NCBI GenBank assembly: GCA_003956705.1
Contig: QZCP01000205.1
Location: forward strand, 96,808-160,807
Origin: Brevipalpus yothersi
Taxonomy: Eukaryota > Arthropoda > Arachnida > Trombidiformes > Tenuipalpidae
Direction of reading: 5' to 3'
Length of the DNA stretch: 64,000 nucleotides
In this document: positions 1 to 10,549 of the stretch, piece by piece
How the letters are laid out: every line of letters begins with the position of its first letter
Position numbering within the stretch: position 1 is the stretch's first letter
Made by a program: the position numbers and the translations under genes
Notes under the pieces: generated by a model
What the model was told of the DNA's origin: nothing
Databases searched by the model: none
Seen by the model: the letters and a program-made list of their open reading frames with translations, nothing else

Positions 1-2174
1 CTATTGAGAATCGTAGGGCACTGGACTTTAGCCTGATATTTGAAAGAGAGGGAAAAATGATGACAAGATTCTGTCATCAACATCAATTCGATCAATGAAT
101 CCAGCAACAAGTGAAGTCGTCATCCCTTCCAGGGATCAACATTTCGTCCAATTAGTTCACAAGGTGAAAATCTGGGCTGACGTGAACATAGCTCATAATA
201 GGCCAGGAGAACATTCGTACATGGTCTCATGAAGAATAGTGGACAGGATCAAGGTTCTTGAAACATTCATTCTGGATGTTACCACAGTGAACATTCTTTT
301 GAAGAATATTTTCGCACTGTATTGTAGCTCTATTATAGCTGCTACAGCTATCTATCCTGATCTATCATTCATTTGTTCCATTCGATTTGAGATTGCTTTC
401 TCTTCTAAACTGAGAACTCAGATTGGGAAATTTTCGGTAGGAAAACACATTTTCTCTTGAGTTTTATGAACTTGAGAAATTTGAGAGGGCTCAAATTACA
501 GAGAAGCATCCTAAGAAAGGAGCATCATCTTGAGCTAAGATAGTAAAGTTTGGTGAAACTTCCACTCATCTGATGAGAAGCATTTTTCCCCACGAAATAC
601 AGAATCTGATATTGCTCATAAAATGTCTTGATCTCGAATGTTTTCTCTTGAGAGTCTGAACCTGAGAATATATACATGCAATTGCACTTGAGAATATTCC
701 CTGGATATTTTTTCTGTGAAAACTCAAAACATGACCAATCAATCTTGTCAGTAATTCTACAATAAAAGTCATCAACACCGAACCGAAGATTGAAAACCTT
801 CTTGCCTCAGACTTCGGAGTATTGAAACTTCACAGAACCAAGAGGCTTGCTTTTTGGGTGTGATTATCGTTCAACTCGATTACCCTGCATACCATGCAGA
901 ATATTGTATGATTGATTTCCTCAATAATGAACATTCCATAGGCTAACACTCAAAGTGTTCAAGTGAAGGTTCAGATCAACACTACTGAAATTACCTTCTA
1001 CAAAGTGCTAATAGGTGTAATTTAATTCTCCCAAACTTTTTCTAGTGGATAGCTGGGCACAGTGGATTGCATGAAATCTATTCTTTGCATGAAGACTGCA
1101 GTAGAGGAATGCATCTGATGGTGAGTGTGTGTGTGTGTGTGTATGTTCACCAGAGTCAATTGGGAGTTGGAATACGGTTAAGAGAGGACTGAAAATACAG
1201 AAACATCCAGGAAGAATTGAAAGAAAGAGGGAGAGAGCTCATCAACTTGCTGTTTACTGCTAATTAGTAGAGGAAAAATGCAAATGTGGAGAGAAATCTA
1301 TTGGAAAATACTCTTTGGAAGCTGGATTCATTCTAAAAGCTACAAAATAACTGAGCTAAGCTCTAGGGCTCACCAAGAAAAATCCTAGTAAATTCAATAG
1401 GATAGGGAGAGATAGAGGATGAAGCTTTGAGGTTCATTTTGGAAAACTCAATCAGTTCCAGTGAATTCACTGTAGAAGAGGAATAATTGGAATTTCATCA
1501 GATAACTTCATCTATTTTGTCAATTTCTCATATTTTTGATTATTCTCTCTACCAACTGGAAAAGGTTTATAAGTGAAAAACATTTCTGATAGATTCTAAT
1601 AGATAGGTTCATGGAGACTTTTTCTTGGTGTTTGAAAGTCTTTTGACTCTCTTTTCACACTGGAGTTCAGTCAATTTTCAACACGCCTAAAGCAAGATGA
1701 ATATATTTCAGGAATGTATTGAAAAAACGAGTAGCAAAGAACTGAAAGTTCTTAGAGAGTTTTGAATACATATATAAATGTGGAAGTAATTTCAGAGAGA
1801 AGGCAAAAGTTTTCGGCTATTCAATTAGAGTGAATTCTTAACCAGAGCTCTGAAAAGCTCTCTGCTATGCTTTTTGGATTCTTTCATTTGTTTTCTTTCA
1901 CATCCTGCTCAAAATCAGAAGAATGTATAATGAGTATTATTTTCATGAAGAATTTTGTCGACTAGCTTAGAGGCAAATGCAAAGATGAAGGTCTTCGGAG
2001 TTTTTCGAGGATTGGAAGTATTAACAATTCAACATATATTTCAAATGTATTTTTTGCATACTACGAAATTTTTCAAGAAATCATTCATCACTCTTATGAT
2101 AGAGAGTATCCACTTCGAATAAGATTGGCTGAGTTTTTTGTGTTTGATAAAAAGTGTTGAAATCGTAAACTCAC
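1..2174 (-). other. Left-edge non-coding stretch, probably a long SCYL2 intron
   Basis: No convincing coding exon was found in these 2.2 kb on either strand. The SCYL2-like gene starts to the right and ends here at a clean donor (CAG|GTGAG at 2175/2174) with about 800 residues still missing, so this stretch is most likely its second intron and the remaining exons lie off the left edge. A short GT dinucleotide run sits near 1124-1142. Scattered short open frames (for example near 239-460) have no recognisable content. Confidence 0.5.
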
Positions 2175-3667
2175 CTGTGAAAGCCCATATTTCACTTCAA
2201 ATTCGAGAAATGTATATTGCTTGATAGGTGAATTGAGATTCTGTGGAATTCTATCCTCAAGGTATCCAACAACATTCGCCAGACTACCCAGAACTGGCTC
2301 TGTTGCAAATGCTAATGTATCTTGTGATTCTTCAATGGGATGCCGAAGTGTCAAAATTTTCGGATGTCGGTACCGGTCCAATTGTTTTCCACTAAATTTG
2401 AGTATCTCGGAGATTGCTTCTTTTCGCTTTGGCTTGTGCAGCTTTTCCACAGATTTTTTGTCAAAAAAGAAAATTGATGATTCCTGAATTGATAAAGTGG
2501 AAAAAGAGAAGAGAGAAAAAAAGGATGACCCAAGTTTGATCATCAGTGAGATTATGCACAAAAGAAGCTCTGTATTCAGATGTTTACTGTTGATGATTTT
2601 TTGAGGTAGAAAAAACTTAGAGAGATAGATCTTATCCGAATATTACTTGTGGATAGAATGAAATATTCATGATGATCTAGGGTAAAGGGAACACAGTAGT
2701 AGTGGTAATAGTTCAACAGTACAACACAAGCAAAAGGATCAGAGGAAATGAACTGATCGTTTGAGAGGGGGAATAACATTCTTGTCTTTCGTTTTGGAAT
2801 ATTTTTCCTATGTATATACACTCATAAATAGTGAATATATTAGACTTGATAGGGGAAAAAGGAACGAAACATATAAGTGCACTACTAACACACTATTCTT
2901 GTATTCATGTGAAAGATGAATATCCATGATGACAAAGGTATTGCTCAACTCTTTTATTATATAAGACAATTTTCGTTCATAAATGATTGCAGTACACAGT
3001 ATAGTAGGGTATACACACATATGTGCACATAGAAAAACATTCCTCTTCCTTTTTCCTCTCTATCAGCATATCCCATGTGAGAGAACAAAAACTAAAGAGA
3101 AGAGAGAATAAATGCTCTTCCATATCTATTGGCAGTGCTTCATCTGTCATGTTAATGCTAAGACAAATGATCGTTTTTTTGGGACAAAAATGCGCTTTTA
3201 TTCTTTGATTCTAATGCTATTGTCAGATGAACCTTGATGAAAGGAAGAAAAAATTAGCTACAATGTTCGTACCTCATGAGATTGATTGCTAATATACATC
3301 TGTAGAATTGTATAGGAATTGGATCAACATGCTTTCACTGGATAAGCATTCTAGGATATCACGGTCGTTTAGAAAAATTTTCACTAGGGTTTATTTTGAT
3401 AAATTCAAGGGGAAAAACTTTTCTATCTTAACTTGGAGTTCTAACCTTTTTATCTGATTTTCGAATGGCATCATAAATTTTCCATGCTAACTCTGGCCCC
3501 GCACTGCCAGATAGCTTTCCTATTTCGAAAAATTGTGATATAGGATTGGTATCAATTGGATTGATTGAGCCAGTTTGACGATGATGAAAATTGGATGAAT
3601 CAAAAATTGTTCCTGAACCAGCACTAGAACTTCCCTTGAATTTGGAGAACATTTTTGTTGCAGCCAT
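2175..3667 (-). CDS. SCYL2: SCY1-like pseudokinase, SCYL2/CVAK104 type (5' part only)
   Basis: SCYL2 is a clathrin-coated-vesicle-associated catalytically weak kinase that works in endosome/TGN trafficking. Two coding exons are visible: 3446-3667 (74 codons, starting at ATG 3667) and 2483-2175 (103 codons), both phase 0, with GT-AG borders. Exon 1 ends with a glycine-poor kinase start (FFEIGKLSGSAG, then ELAWKIYDAIRKSDKK), matching the SCYL2 pattern of a region before 'LAWKI' followed by 'KKS'. Exon 2 begins ESSIFFFDKK, which corresponds to the SCYL2 'VSVFVFDKK' segment. It continues through RHPKILTLRHPIEESQDTLA, FATEPVLGSLANV and a 'KYGLSQ' end, all characteristic of SCYL2 rather than SCYL1/3. 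The intron between the exons is 962 bp. The rest of the kinase-like domain, HEAT-like repeats and C-terminus are off-window to the left. The identity comes from remembered family motifs. Confidence 0.92.
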
Positions 3668-4176
3668 GAAGTGACTTTCAAGAGCTGTAATCCTTTTGAA
3701 ATTCTGAGAATCGAGTCAAATTTGTAAAATAGTAGATTAGATATTGAGTTTAGTTGAGAACACCGCATCGGATACACTATTGTTCATGTTGACAAATTGT
3801 TGAGATAATACTTCACTAGGTGACAGATGAACTTTTGATCACTCTTCAGAAGTTGATACTATGGAACAAAGATTCCTCTGAATCTATTGAAAACAAAATC
3901 GTTCAATTCATCAGATTGGGAATAAAAGTTCGACTTGTTTCCAAAACATTCTTCACCTTCTATTAATCCGAATGTGGTATAATTTTGCGCGAAAAGTGGT
4001 GTCAATCATCATGAGGTATGCATGAACTCGTAGTAGAACAAAATTCAACAGGAGTCTATCGAATTTTAAGATTCCTCTCCAGTTGGGAAGCTCATTGCAA
4101 GATTCTGCGCTCATTTTTCACAAACTGGACGCAGAATCGAGAATACAAGCTCATATGGATTCCAATAGGTCTAATA
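3668..4176. other. Upstream region of SCYL2
   Basis: AT-rich sequence between the SCYL2 start codon and the inverted repeat. It should contain the SCYL2 promoter and 5' UTR, but I could not define a TATA box or initiator with confidence, and no coding potential is visible. Confidence 0.4.
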
Positions 4177-4514
4177 GGGAAATCTTCGTTTAGAATAACA
4201 TTCAAAATTAACCACTCCGAAAACCGAAAAATGCATTGAGAAAAAACTGACCAATGTAACCCCATCTTATCTGGTTCTACTGTTGCTTTCCGAGCTACAA
4301 CTAGAAAATCATATTGAAAAATCTAATAATTCGTTCCAAATTCTTCAATTTCCTCAAAGCCCGCGATATATCATATCGAACTTTCCGTCAAGATAATTCA
4401 TGATTAGATAAGTGAATCAGATAAGATGGGGTTACATTGGTCAGTTTTTTCTCAATGCATTTTTCGGTTTTCGGAGTGGTTAATTTTGAATGTTATTCTA
4501 AACGAAGATTTCCC
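4177..4514. repeat. Perfect 97-bp inverted repeat with 144-bp spacer
   Basis: The arm 4177-4273 (starting gggaaatcttcgtttag) is the exact reverse complement of 4418-4514 (starting cagataagatggggttac). I checked all 97 positions by hand without a mismatch. The spacer is 4274-4417. No target-site duplication or transposase was seen, so it is not clearly a terminal-inverted-repeat element. It lies between two minus-strand genes, SCYL2 and a small coiled-coil gene. Confidence 0.95.
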
Positions 4515-4571
4515 CACCAAAGATCATATCGAACTTTCCGTCAAGATAATCAATGATTAGATAAGTGAATC
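4371..4571 (+). repeat. 48-bp direct repeat pair flanking the right arm of the inverted repeat
   Basis: Copies at 4371-4418 and 4524-4571 share 46 of 48 bases (core tcatatcgaactttccgtca ... gattagataagtgaatc). The first copy ends at the first base of the right inverted-repeat arm; the second starts 9 bases after that arm ends. The right arm is therefore bracketed by direct repeats, as expected from template switching or unequal copying. Confidence 0.93.
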
Positions 4572-4872
4572 TTTCAGAGCCTCATCCCTGGCTAGAAATT
4601 GCTCGATATTCTGTTTATAAAAAACCACTAATTATCTCAATATCTTGAAATCTGTTAAAATTCTGAGGCAATCTTCTAAGTCAAGAGAAAGCATGATAAA
4701 ACTTTCCCGAAAAGAACTTTTTTCGATAAAAGTTATGATAACACAAGATGGCGTAAGGTTGAAAGCTCCAATTTTCACGGAACATACATCTTATGGGTTT
4801 TACATCATTAGAGAGTCTTCTAACAGGCTAAGTGTGGGCTTTGCTCGCACTGAGCCCAGTGAAGAAAAGAGA

Positions 4873-4916
4873 GATGAGTGAGAGATGCGACTTACTTTTC
4901 TCATCTCTCACTCATC
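4873..4916. repeat. 15-bp perfect hairpin arms
   Basis: gatgagtgagagatg at 4873-4887 is followed after 14 bases by its exact reverse complement catctctcactcatc at 4902-4916. It sits at the head of a long pyrimidine-rich run (about 4925-5055, TCTTTC/CTCT units). Function unknown; it may be a by-product of the low-complexity neighbourhood. Confidence 0.8.
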
Positions 4917-5229
4917 CAAAAGAGATGAGTGAATCCTCATCTTTTTCCTCTTTCTTTTCTTTCCCTCTCTCTTTCTTTTCTCTTTCTTTTTCACTCTCTT
5001 TTTCACTCTCTTTTTCCCCTCTGCTCTCTCTCTTCCTCTCTCTCTTTCTTCTCTAAATAAGAACTTAGCAAGATCTTGAGCTTCTTCCTTTGATTATAAT
5101 TGAGAGAAATTGAATACATAGATATGAAAAATATTAATTGAAATACAAAAAGTGAGAAAAAAACTTTGGCTTTGGTCTTTGGACCTGTGAGAGAGAGAAA
5201 AAAAAGAAGAAGAAAAAGAAACATTAAAG

Positions 5230-5274
<45 letters not shown>
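5230..5274 (+). repeat. (TG)n microsatellite
   Basis: About 22 uninterrupted TG dinucleotides. It lies just downstream (minus strand) of the stop codon of the small coiled-coil gene, probably in its 3' flank. Any open frame across it is low-complexity. Confidence 0.95.
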
Positions 5275-5277
<3 letters not shown>

Positions 5278-5407
5278 ATACACTTAAACTTACTGTATTG
5301 ACTTTATACGAAACGAAATTGGATGGTTCACACTGAAGCAGATTCACAGCTATATTACAATCGTGTTTATATTGTTTATTCTCCTATTCCATATCGTTAA
5401 TTGTCAC

Positions 5408-5647
5408 TCAAGCTTCTACCAATCTATTAGTGAGATCATTTACATCTCTTGTTAGAGTAGCTTTTTCAGTCTCAAATTTATCAACAATACGTAGTAGCTT
5501 ATCCTCTAACGCTTGATTGACTTTTTGCAAGTTACGATGACTTCCGGCTAAACGGTCATATTTTTCTTGCCAAAAGCAAAGCGTCTCTTGTAATGCTTGA
5601 TATTCACCATTTGGAAATTCTTTAACATGATTCACAATGGCATTCCT

Positions 5648-5683
<36 letters not shown>

Positions 5684-5793
5684 AGAGAAAGAGAGAGAGA
5701 ATAATTAATGAATAATAACAATAATAATAATAATAATAATTAAACAATAATTGAAAAAACAAACCTTTGATCAACACCACGTTTTTTATCCAT
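5408..5793 (-). CDS. Small coiled-coil protein (88 aa), family not recognised
   Basis: Two exons: 5765-5793 (ATG at 5793, nine codons plus AG) and 5408-5645 (G plus 79 codons including the TGA stop). The junction AG|G makes an Arg codon, giving MDKKRGVDQRNAIVNHVKEF as the N-terminus. From about residue 15 the protein is almost entirely predicted coiled coil with heptad-like hydrophobic spacing (for example LQKVNQALEDKLLRIVDKF). There is no signal peptide or membrane segment. The 119-bp intron contains a GA microsatellite. I do not recognise the family; short coiled-coil adaptor or tether proteins look like this. The gene is divergent to the gene at 6267, with 473 bp between start codons, so the two probably share a promoter region. 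Confidence 0.65.
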
Positions 5794-5830
5794 GATGCTG
5801 ATCAAAACATTAACACATGTGTTACATTGA

Positions 5831-5915
5831 TGGTTGCTATGATAACGCTCAATAGATGGCGTGCAAGTTCTTGGCAAGATCTTACGCCATCTATTGAGTG
5901 TAACCATAGCAACCA
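5831..5915. promoter_or_regulatory. Imperfect inverted repeat with paired CTCF-like motifs in a divergent promoter
   Basis: Arms 5831-5862 and 5884-5915 match at 29 of 32 positions as an inverted repeat, with a 21-base loop. Each arm contains the same block, ctcaatagatggcgt on one strand and acgccatctattgag on the other. The core ATAGATGGCGT matches 9 of 11 positions of the animal CTCF core SYAGRKGGCRS. It lies 38 bp upstream of the coiled-coil gene ATG and about 350 bp upstream of the plus-strand gene ATG. Binding is not shown; this is motif inference. Confidence 0.5.
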
Positions 5916-6266
5916 ACATTCGGATCAGTTCCCACTGATCCAAATTTTCCCCTTTCAGTCTCTCCTCCCCCTCTAAAATCACTCCCTCGACTCCCTTTTT
6001 TCCACTTCTTCTCCACTCATCCTTCCCCCTTCCTTAGTGTTTTATCATCTCTCCGCCAGTCGATTTGTCAGGTAAGTGTATGCTCATCTGTTGTGTGTTC
6101 CGTGTTCAAGCATGTTAAAGCGCAACTCGACTTGTATTGAAAAATGAAATGTTTTGATTTGGTTTGATCAAATTTATTGTAATTAAGCAATGTTAAACTA
6201 ATTGTGATTGAAATATTTCCTTCAGTGGGTGTGTGGTAACCATAATCGCAATAATTAGGACTGATC

Positions 6267-6650
6267 ATGGTGCTCCATAGACTTGGACAAGCTGTGGCTG
6301 GAAGCTTAAGATTGAAAGCTGGTCATCGTGGTATGCACAAGTTTGGTAAAGATTTTACTTTCAAAGGTTTTGCCCATCCGTTAACCGAATTTGTGTTCGA
6401 TCGAAGTTTTTTAACTGGTTACAAGGCGTATCTTCCGAGTGCTATTCTTGCCTTCTTCGCAATTCATGCTTACATCCGGATTGAGAAGCAAATTTTGTAT
6501 GAAGAGTTCTCCCAATTTTTTAACAAGTCAGCCCTTTACGGTGAACATGAGTTCCATGAGGGAAAAACATGGCAACAGAACAAATATCCTTGGTTAGATG
6601 AGGAAGATAACTCTTACGATATTGGAGAAATAATTAAAAGTAAAAACTAG
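6267..6650 (+). CDS. Small single-TM protein, probably mitochondrial inner membrane
   Basis: A 127-residue intronless coding exon. The first about 25 residues are basic, hydroxylated and free of acids (MVLHRLGQAVAGSLRLKAGH), like a mitochondrial presequence. One hydrophobic segment (about 53-69, YLPSAILAFFAIHAYI) follows, then an acidic, aromatic C-terminal half ending in KSKN. Size, topology and composition resemble accessory subunits of respiratory complexes, but I cannot assign one. A 5' UTR intron is likely: donor TCAG|GTAAGT after 6071 and acceptor ATTAG at 6257-6258, eight bases before the ATG. It is transcribed divergently from the coiled-coil gene at 5793. Confidence 0.65.
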   Translation: MVLHRLGQAVAGSLRLKAGHRGMHKFGKDFTFKGFAHPLTEFVFDRSFLTGYKAYLPSAILAFFAIHAYIRIEKQILYEEFSQFFNKSALYGEHEFHEGKTWQQNKYPWLDEEDNSYDIGEIIKSKN

Positions 6651-6967
6651 ATTTGTTGAATATTAGCTAGTGCGTAAATATATATATATAATAATATACA
6701 CCTGTTCATCGAAGAAATGATTAACTGGAATACTATTTCGTCTATTAAAGTACTGCAGTTGATGTGAAATACATTTCATGCTCTCCAACTGATTTCGTGG
6801 ATTGATTGAATGAAGTTCAAAATGGAGTAAATTTCACTAAATTTATTTATTTGTTTCAAAATCTACATTGATGTGGAAAAAAGCGTGACCCAGTTCGGGA
6901 CATAAACACCGAGATTGAGAATCAGAAGAAGTATTGGAAATTATCATGGAATAGAAATAATCAAATT
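6651..6967. other. Convergent 3' flanks
   Basis: AT-rich 3' flank between the plus-strand mitochondrial-type gene and the minus-strand reductase gene. A minus-strand AATAAA-type polyadenylation signal is present around 6842-6850 (tttatttattt on plus), which suits the reductase. Nothing else recognised. Confidence 0.5.
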
Positions 6968-7918
6968 TTACTCCAATTTCTTGTTGAACTTTTTGTATGC
7001 TCGCCTGCGAACACCAGCAAGATTGTTAAAAGTAATTTTTGAGAATGGATCTTGACCGGGCAGGAAAAAGTTGAGATTTTCTGTAATGTTTCCAAATATT
7101 TTGTGAGGTAGATAGCCGAAAGTGCGAGTTTCAAGCCCAACAGTTTTCAGAGCAGATTGAACGTATGTCTTTGGAGTTGGTGAGAAGAAGCTTGGTTTGA
7201 GTTTACTCATACTTGTGGCCACATAAGCTGGTAGAACGCTCTGAACAATGATTCCCTTATTCTCGTATTCAATGGCAACAGCACGAGAAAGATAGTCTAC
7301 ATAAGCCTTAGAAGCGGAATATACGGCAAGTAATGGTGTAGGAATACATCCGGCATAAGATGAAATATTGATAACAATTCCTCTTCGCTGTTGTTCCATC
7401 CTTTTGAGTGCAATATGAGACATCATCGTCAATGAGGTGACATTGATGTTGATCAAATCTTCGATCATTTTCCAATCTTCAATTTTGGAAAAATATTCTG
7501 GATATGGATAAGATACTCCAACATTATTGACAAGCACATCAATACGCTCCAATTCAGCCATTTTCGCTTCGATTGGTGCATAATCGGTGGAAGTAAAATC
7601 AAAGGCCAATGTGTCAACTTTTTTACATGCTGGAATTTCTGCCAATATTTTCTCCTTAACATCATCCAGCTTGGCTTGATTACGACTTATGAGCAACATC
7701 TTGTAACCTTTGGCAGCCAATTGTCTGGCATATTCTAGACCGATACCATCTGTACAACCTGTCACCACAGCCCAATCATCTTCAGTTAAACGCCACTTGA
7801 CTCCTAATCCAAATTGTGGTCCAATTAAATTACGATACACCATACGATACACTTTGCATAGAGCCCATATCACAAGATACCAAAAGGCAATGAAACCAAC
7901 GATCACATATGCATTCAT
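6968..7918 (-). CDS. HSD17B12/LET-767-type 3-ketoacyl-CoA or steroid reductase
   Basis: Short-chain dehydrogenase of 316 residues in one coding exon, ATG at 7918. Family members reduce 3-ketoacyl-CoAs in very-long-chain fatty-acid elongation at the ER, and some act on 17-ketosteroids. Visible features: an N-terminal membrane segment (about 4-22), the NAD(P)H-binding TGCTDGIG at 53-60, NNVGVSYPYPEYF at 131-143 (a hallmark of the HSD17B12 subfamily), the catalytic Ser in NISSYAG (186/187), and the catalytic YSASK (Tyr200, Lys204). A conserved block QSVLPAYVATSMSK follows. The C-terminus is KKLE, a dilysine ER-retrieval signal. Length matches human HSD17B12 (312). In arthropods it could feed cuticular hydrocarbon or ecdysteroid-related lipids; substrate cannot be read from sequence. 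Divergent to TTC5. Confidence 0.92.
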   Translation of the reverse strand: MNAYVIVGFIAFWYLVIWALCKVYRMVYRNLIGPQFGLGVKWRLTEDDWAVVTGCTDGIGLEYARQLAAKGYKMLLISRNQAKLDDVKEKILAEIPACKKVDTLAFDFTSTDYAPIEAKMAELERIDVLVNNVGVSYPYPEYFSKIEDWKMIEDLININVTSLTMMSHIALKRMEQQRRGIVINISSYAGCIPTPLLAVYSASKAYVDYLSRAVAIEYENKGIIVQSVLPAYVATSMSKLKPSFFSPTPKTYVQSALKTVGLETRTFGYLPHKIFGNITENLNFFLPGQDPFSKITFNNLAGVRRRAYKKFNKKLE

Positions 7919-9173
7919 TATTGATGATGATAATACCTAAATCAGGAGAACATATAAAAAAACAGACACAAAAAAAAGACGATCAGTCACTTGAAGAGTG
8001 TACAAGATATTGTCAATCCGATGGATGACAGAGATGTAGACATGATGAGAATCGTACGATCATTGATGATAAGATACCGGGAAAAAAGGATATGTAATGA
8101 AAATCACATGGAACTCAAAATGATGATATTATTCAGTAAGGATATGAATCAGAAGCGAAGAAAAAGTTTCCAATTTAGCTCAACAGGAAGAATCAAAATG
8201 GTGATAATTATACTAACCTTATTTAACTAATAAAATGGTCAATCAACAACCAAAACAAACCAACTGACAAAATGAAAAGACCAATCAATCAGCCAACAAA
8301 AGGCAAAAAGGATTAATACCACAGTACTGATTGCGGCTGGTGAAGAAAGCGAATGTGTGTGTGTGTTTGCAATTACACTTTTCCTTGTCCACAGACTGAT
8401 TCCACTTTGGCCACAAACAAACAAACACACACACACTTGAACACTTGAACACCTCGACGTCCTGATGACGATCAACCAAGAGGAATGGAAAATCCAATTT
8501 ACCTGTTATTACTGAAAACCAAGTTGAAGAACAAGTTAAACCACTTGAAGGTAACTTTTTTCTCAACTCACTTCTCAACTGAAATGATTAACATCAACCG
8601 TTCAACTCTAAATCCTTTTTACCACAATCAACTTGCATTGGAGCCACTCGCAAGCCTCTTGTGTGTGTGTGTGTGTGTGAATGTGTCTGTTTATGTTTCC
8701 TGAGGAACGATCTCACTTTTTTTTACCGGCAAACAACGTTATCACTCATTTCCACATACATGTATGAATTTTTGATCAATGTTTAAAAGATCATCATCAT
8801 CATCCGATTGTGTGAATTAACCAGATTCCAGTGGATCAGTTGTGAGTCAAAATAGTGGTGAGTAGAGGATGTTTTCTTTCAAGTGTTGATGACTGTGGCT
8901 ACCAATTTTGATCATTATTCTCGATTGATTATCACTTTATCAGGTGTATATGATGAATTGATATTCATTATTCCGGTGATTTGATTGGATCAATCAATCG
9001 TTTTGATTGTTGAATATCAATTGATGCACAATTTTAGATCCTTCTTTGGTTGATGGATAATTTTTATCGAAAATGGTCTTCAGATTTACTGTCATCGAAT
9101 CACTTCGTTCATTTTGCTTGCTTCTCATTTTTCAGTATCACCAATGCAGATCGAAGTCCAAGTGAATTGAGAG
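7919..9173. other. Divergent promoter region between the reductase and TTC5
   Basis: Contains the promoters of both genes. TTC5 probably has a non-coding first exon: donor AGTG|GTGAGT after 8857 and acceptor TTTTTCAG ending at 9135. There is a (GT)n run near 8656-8680. The open frames at 8239-8578 are short and compositionally biased, so I do not call them. Confidence 0.45.
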
Positions 9174-10549
9174 ATGAGTGAAGACAATGTTGACTGTTTA
9201 GAGAAAGCCGAACAATTGGTCAAAGATTTGTATGATTTTCGTGATAATTACTTCAATACTCATGGCTTGAATAGTGGAACAACCAAAGAGCGAGATGTTC
9301 AAGATCGAATGAATGTAAGAGAATTTTTCATCTTCTCAAACTCTATTTCGCTGTTACAATTCTTTTCTCTTAACTCGCTCTGATCTAGGATGTTATCATT
9401 AAACTTGAGGAGATGAAAGATGAATGTGAAAAAAAGGATCGATCTCGCTACTTTCTTCAACTAGGAAAAGCTCTCAATGTTCAATCAGAGTATGATGAAA
9501 AGGGATTTCAAGCACTCAGTAAAGCAGTCAAATTGAATCCATCACTTCTCGAGGGACTGAATCAACTGGGTGAATCCTATTGGAAAAAAGGTCAAATTGA
9601 TCTTGCTATCGAATGTTTTGAAAACACTCTCAAACAAGAGCCAAAGAATGTGGTTGCTCTTCGTAGTTTATCGATGTTATTTCGACAGCGAACTGATGAT
9701 GATCCGAAAGAAAAGTTAGATTCTATAATGAAAAGTCACCAAAAGGCCAAAGAAGCTCTAGATGCTGATATAAACGATGGAATGAATTGGTACATTCTAG
9801 GAAATTCTCTATTTTATCTTTACTTTCTATCGCCTCGACAAGATGAAACCAGATTCAAACAATGCAAATTCGCTTACATGAAAGCAGCGAATGATAAGAA
9901 AGCTAGTCAGCAGCCTGATTTTCTCTACAATTACGCTCACGTTCTTGAGTACGAGCTCAATTTTAAACAGGCCTTAGATTGCTTGGATAAAGCAAGCTTG
10001 TATGATCCAGATTGGTCCGATCCTAGAGAAAGACGTGAATCTATTCATGATTACATCAAGAATGTTTCTTCAATGATTTCTACTAAGGCATCTCTCAAAA
10101 ATCGTCGAATAACTAAGTTAATCGAAGACCTTAAACATGACATTTCCAAGCGTCCGACTGCTCTGAAAGAATTAGAAGTAAAAACTATTTCCAGTCTTGA
10201 GTGTGGAATGAATCAAAACTGTTGCATCATGGGAAAAGTTATTGGCCAGATCAGTGGAGAAGGTCTTTTGACTAGTTGCTTTTGTATTCTTGATCATGAA
10301 AGCAAAGTTGTTGCCGTGAATGTCATCAATTTCAATAAGGATAAGGAACCTCTTCTTTATCAAACAGTGACAATCATGAGCCCTGAATTACACACAGAAA
10401 CTGTTGAATTCGATTCCGAGTCCACTCATACCTTCGTTTTATCCATGATTCGAGTTGAGAATCCTATCTCACTTCTTGTGAATGGAAGGCCTCTAGGAAA
10501 TGATGCAGTTGTTCGTCCAAAAGTCGATTTTTCGCTGAGAACTGATTAG
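9174..10549 (+). CDS. TTC5: Tetratricopeptide repeat protein 5 (Strap) homologue
   Basis: Two coding exons, 9174-9314 (47 codons) and 9389-10549 (386 codons plus stop), separated by a 74-bp GT-AG intron in phase 0. The product is 433 residues, against 440 for human TTC5. TTC5 is a TPR cofactor of p300/JMY in stress transcription and is also a recognition factor in tubulin mRNA autoregulation. The N-terminal two thirds hold TPR units: LGKALNVQSEYDEKGFQALS, LNQLGESYWKKGQIDLAIEC, and a later YAHVLEYELNFKQALDCLDK. The C-terminal about 120 residues fit the TTC5 OB-fold, including a segment CIMGKVIGQI and the conserved end PISLLVNGRPLG. It is convergent with the receptor gene that follows. Confidence 0.93.

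Noticed and set aside
4177..4514. Classic MITE or DNA transposon
   Set aside because: No target-site duplication, no element-like termini and no other copy in this window; the flanking 48-bp repeat borders the right arm only.
5003..5347. 114-codon minus-strand frame
   Set aside because: Driven by TG and CT runs (His-Thr and similar repeats); no signal of selection.
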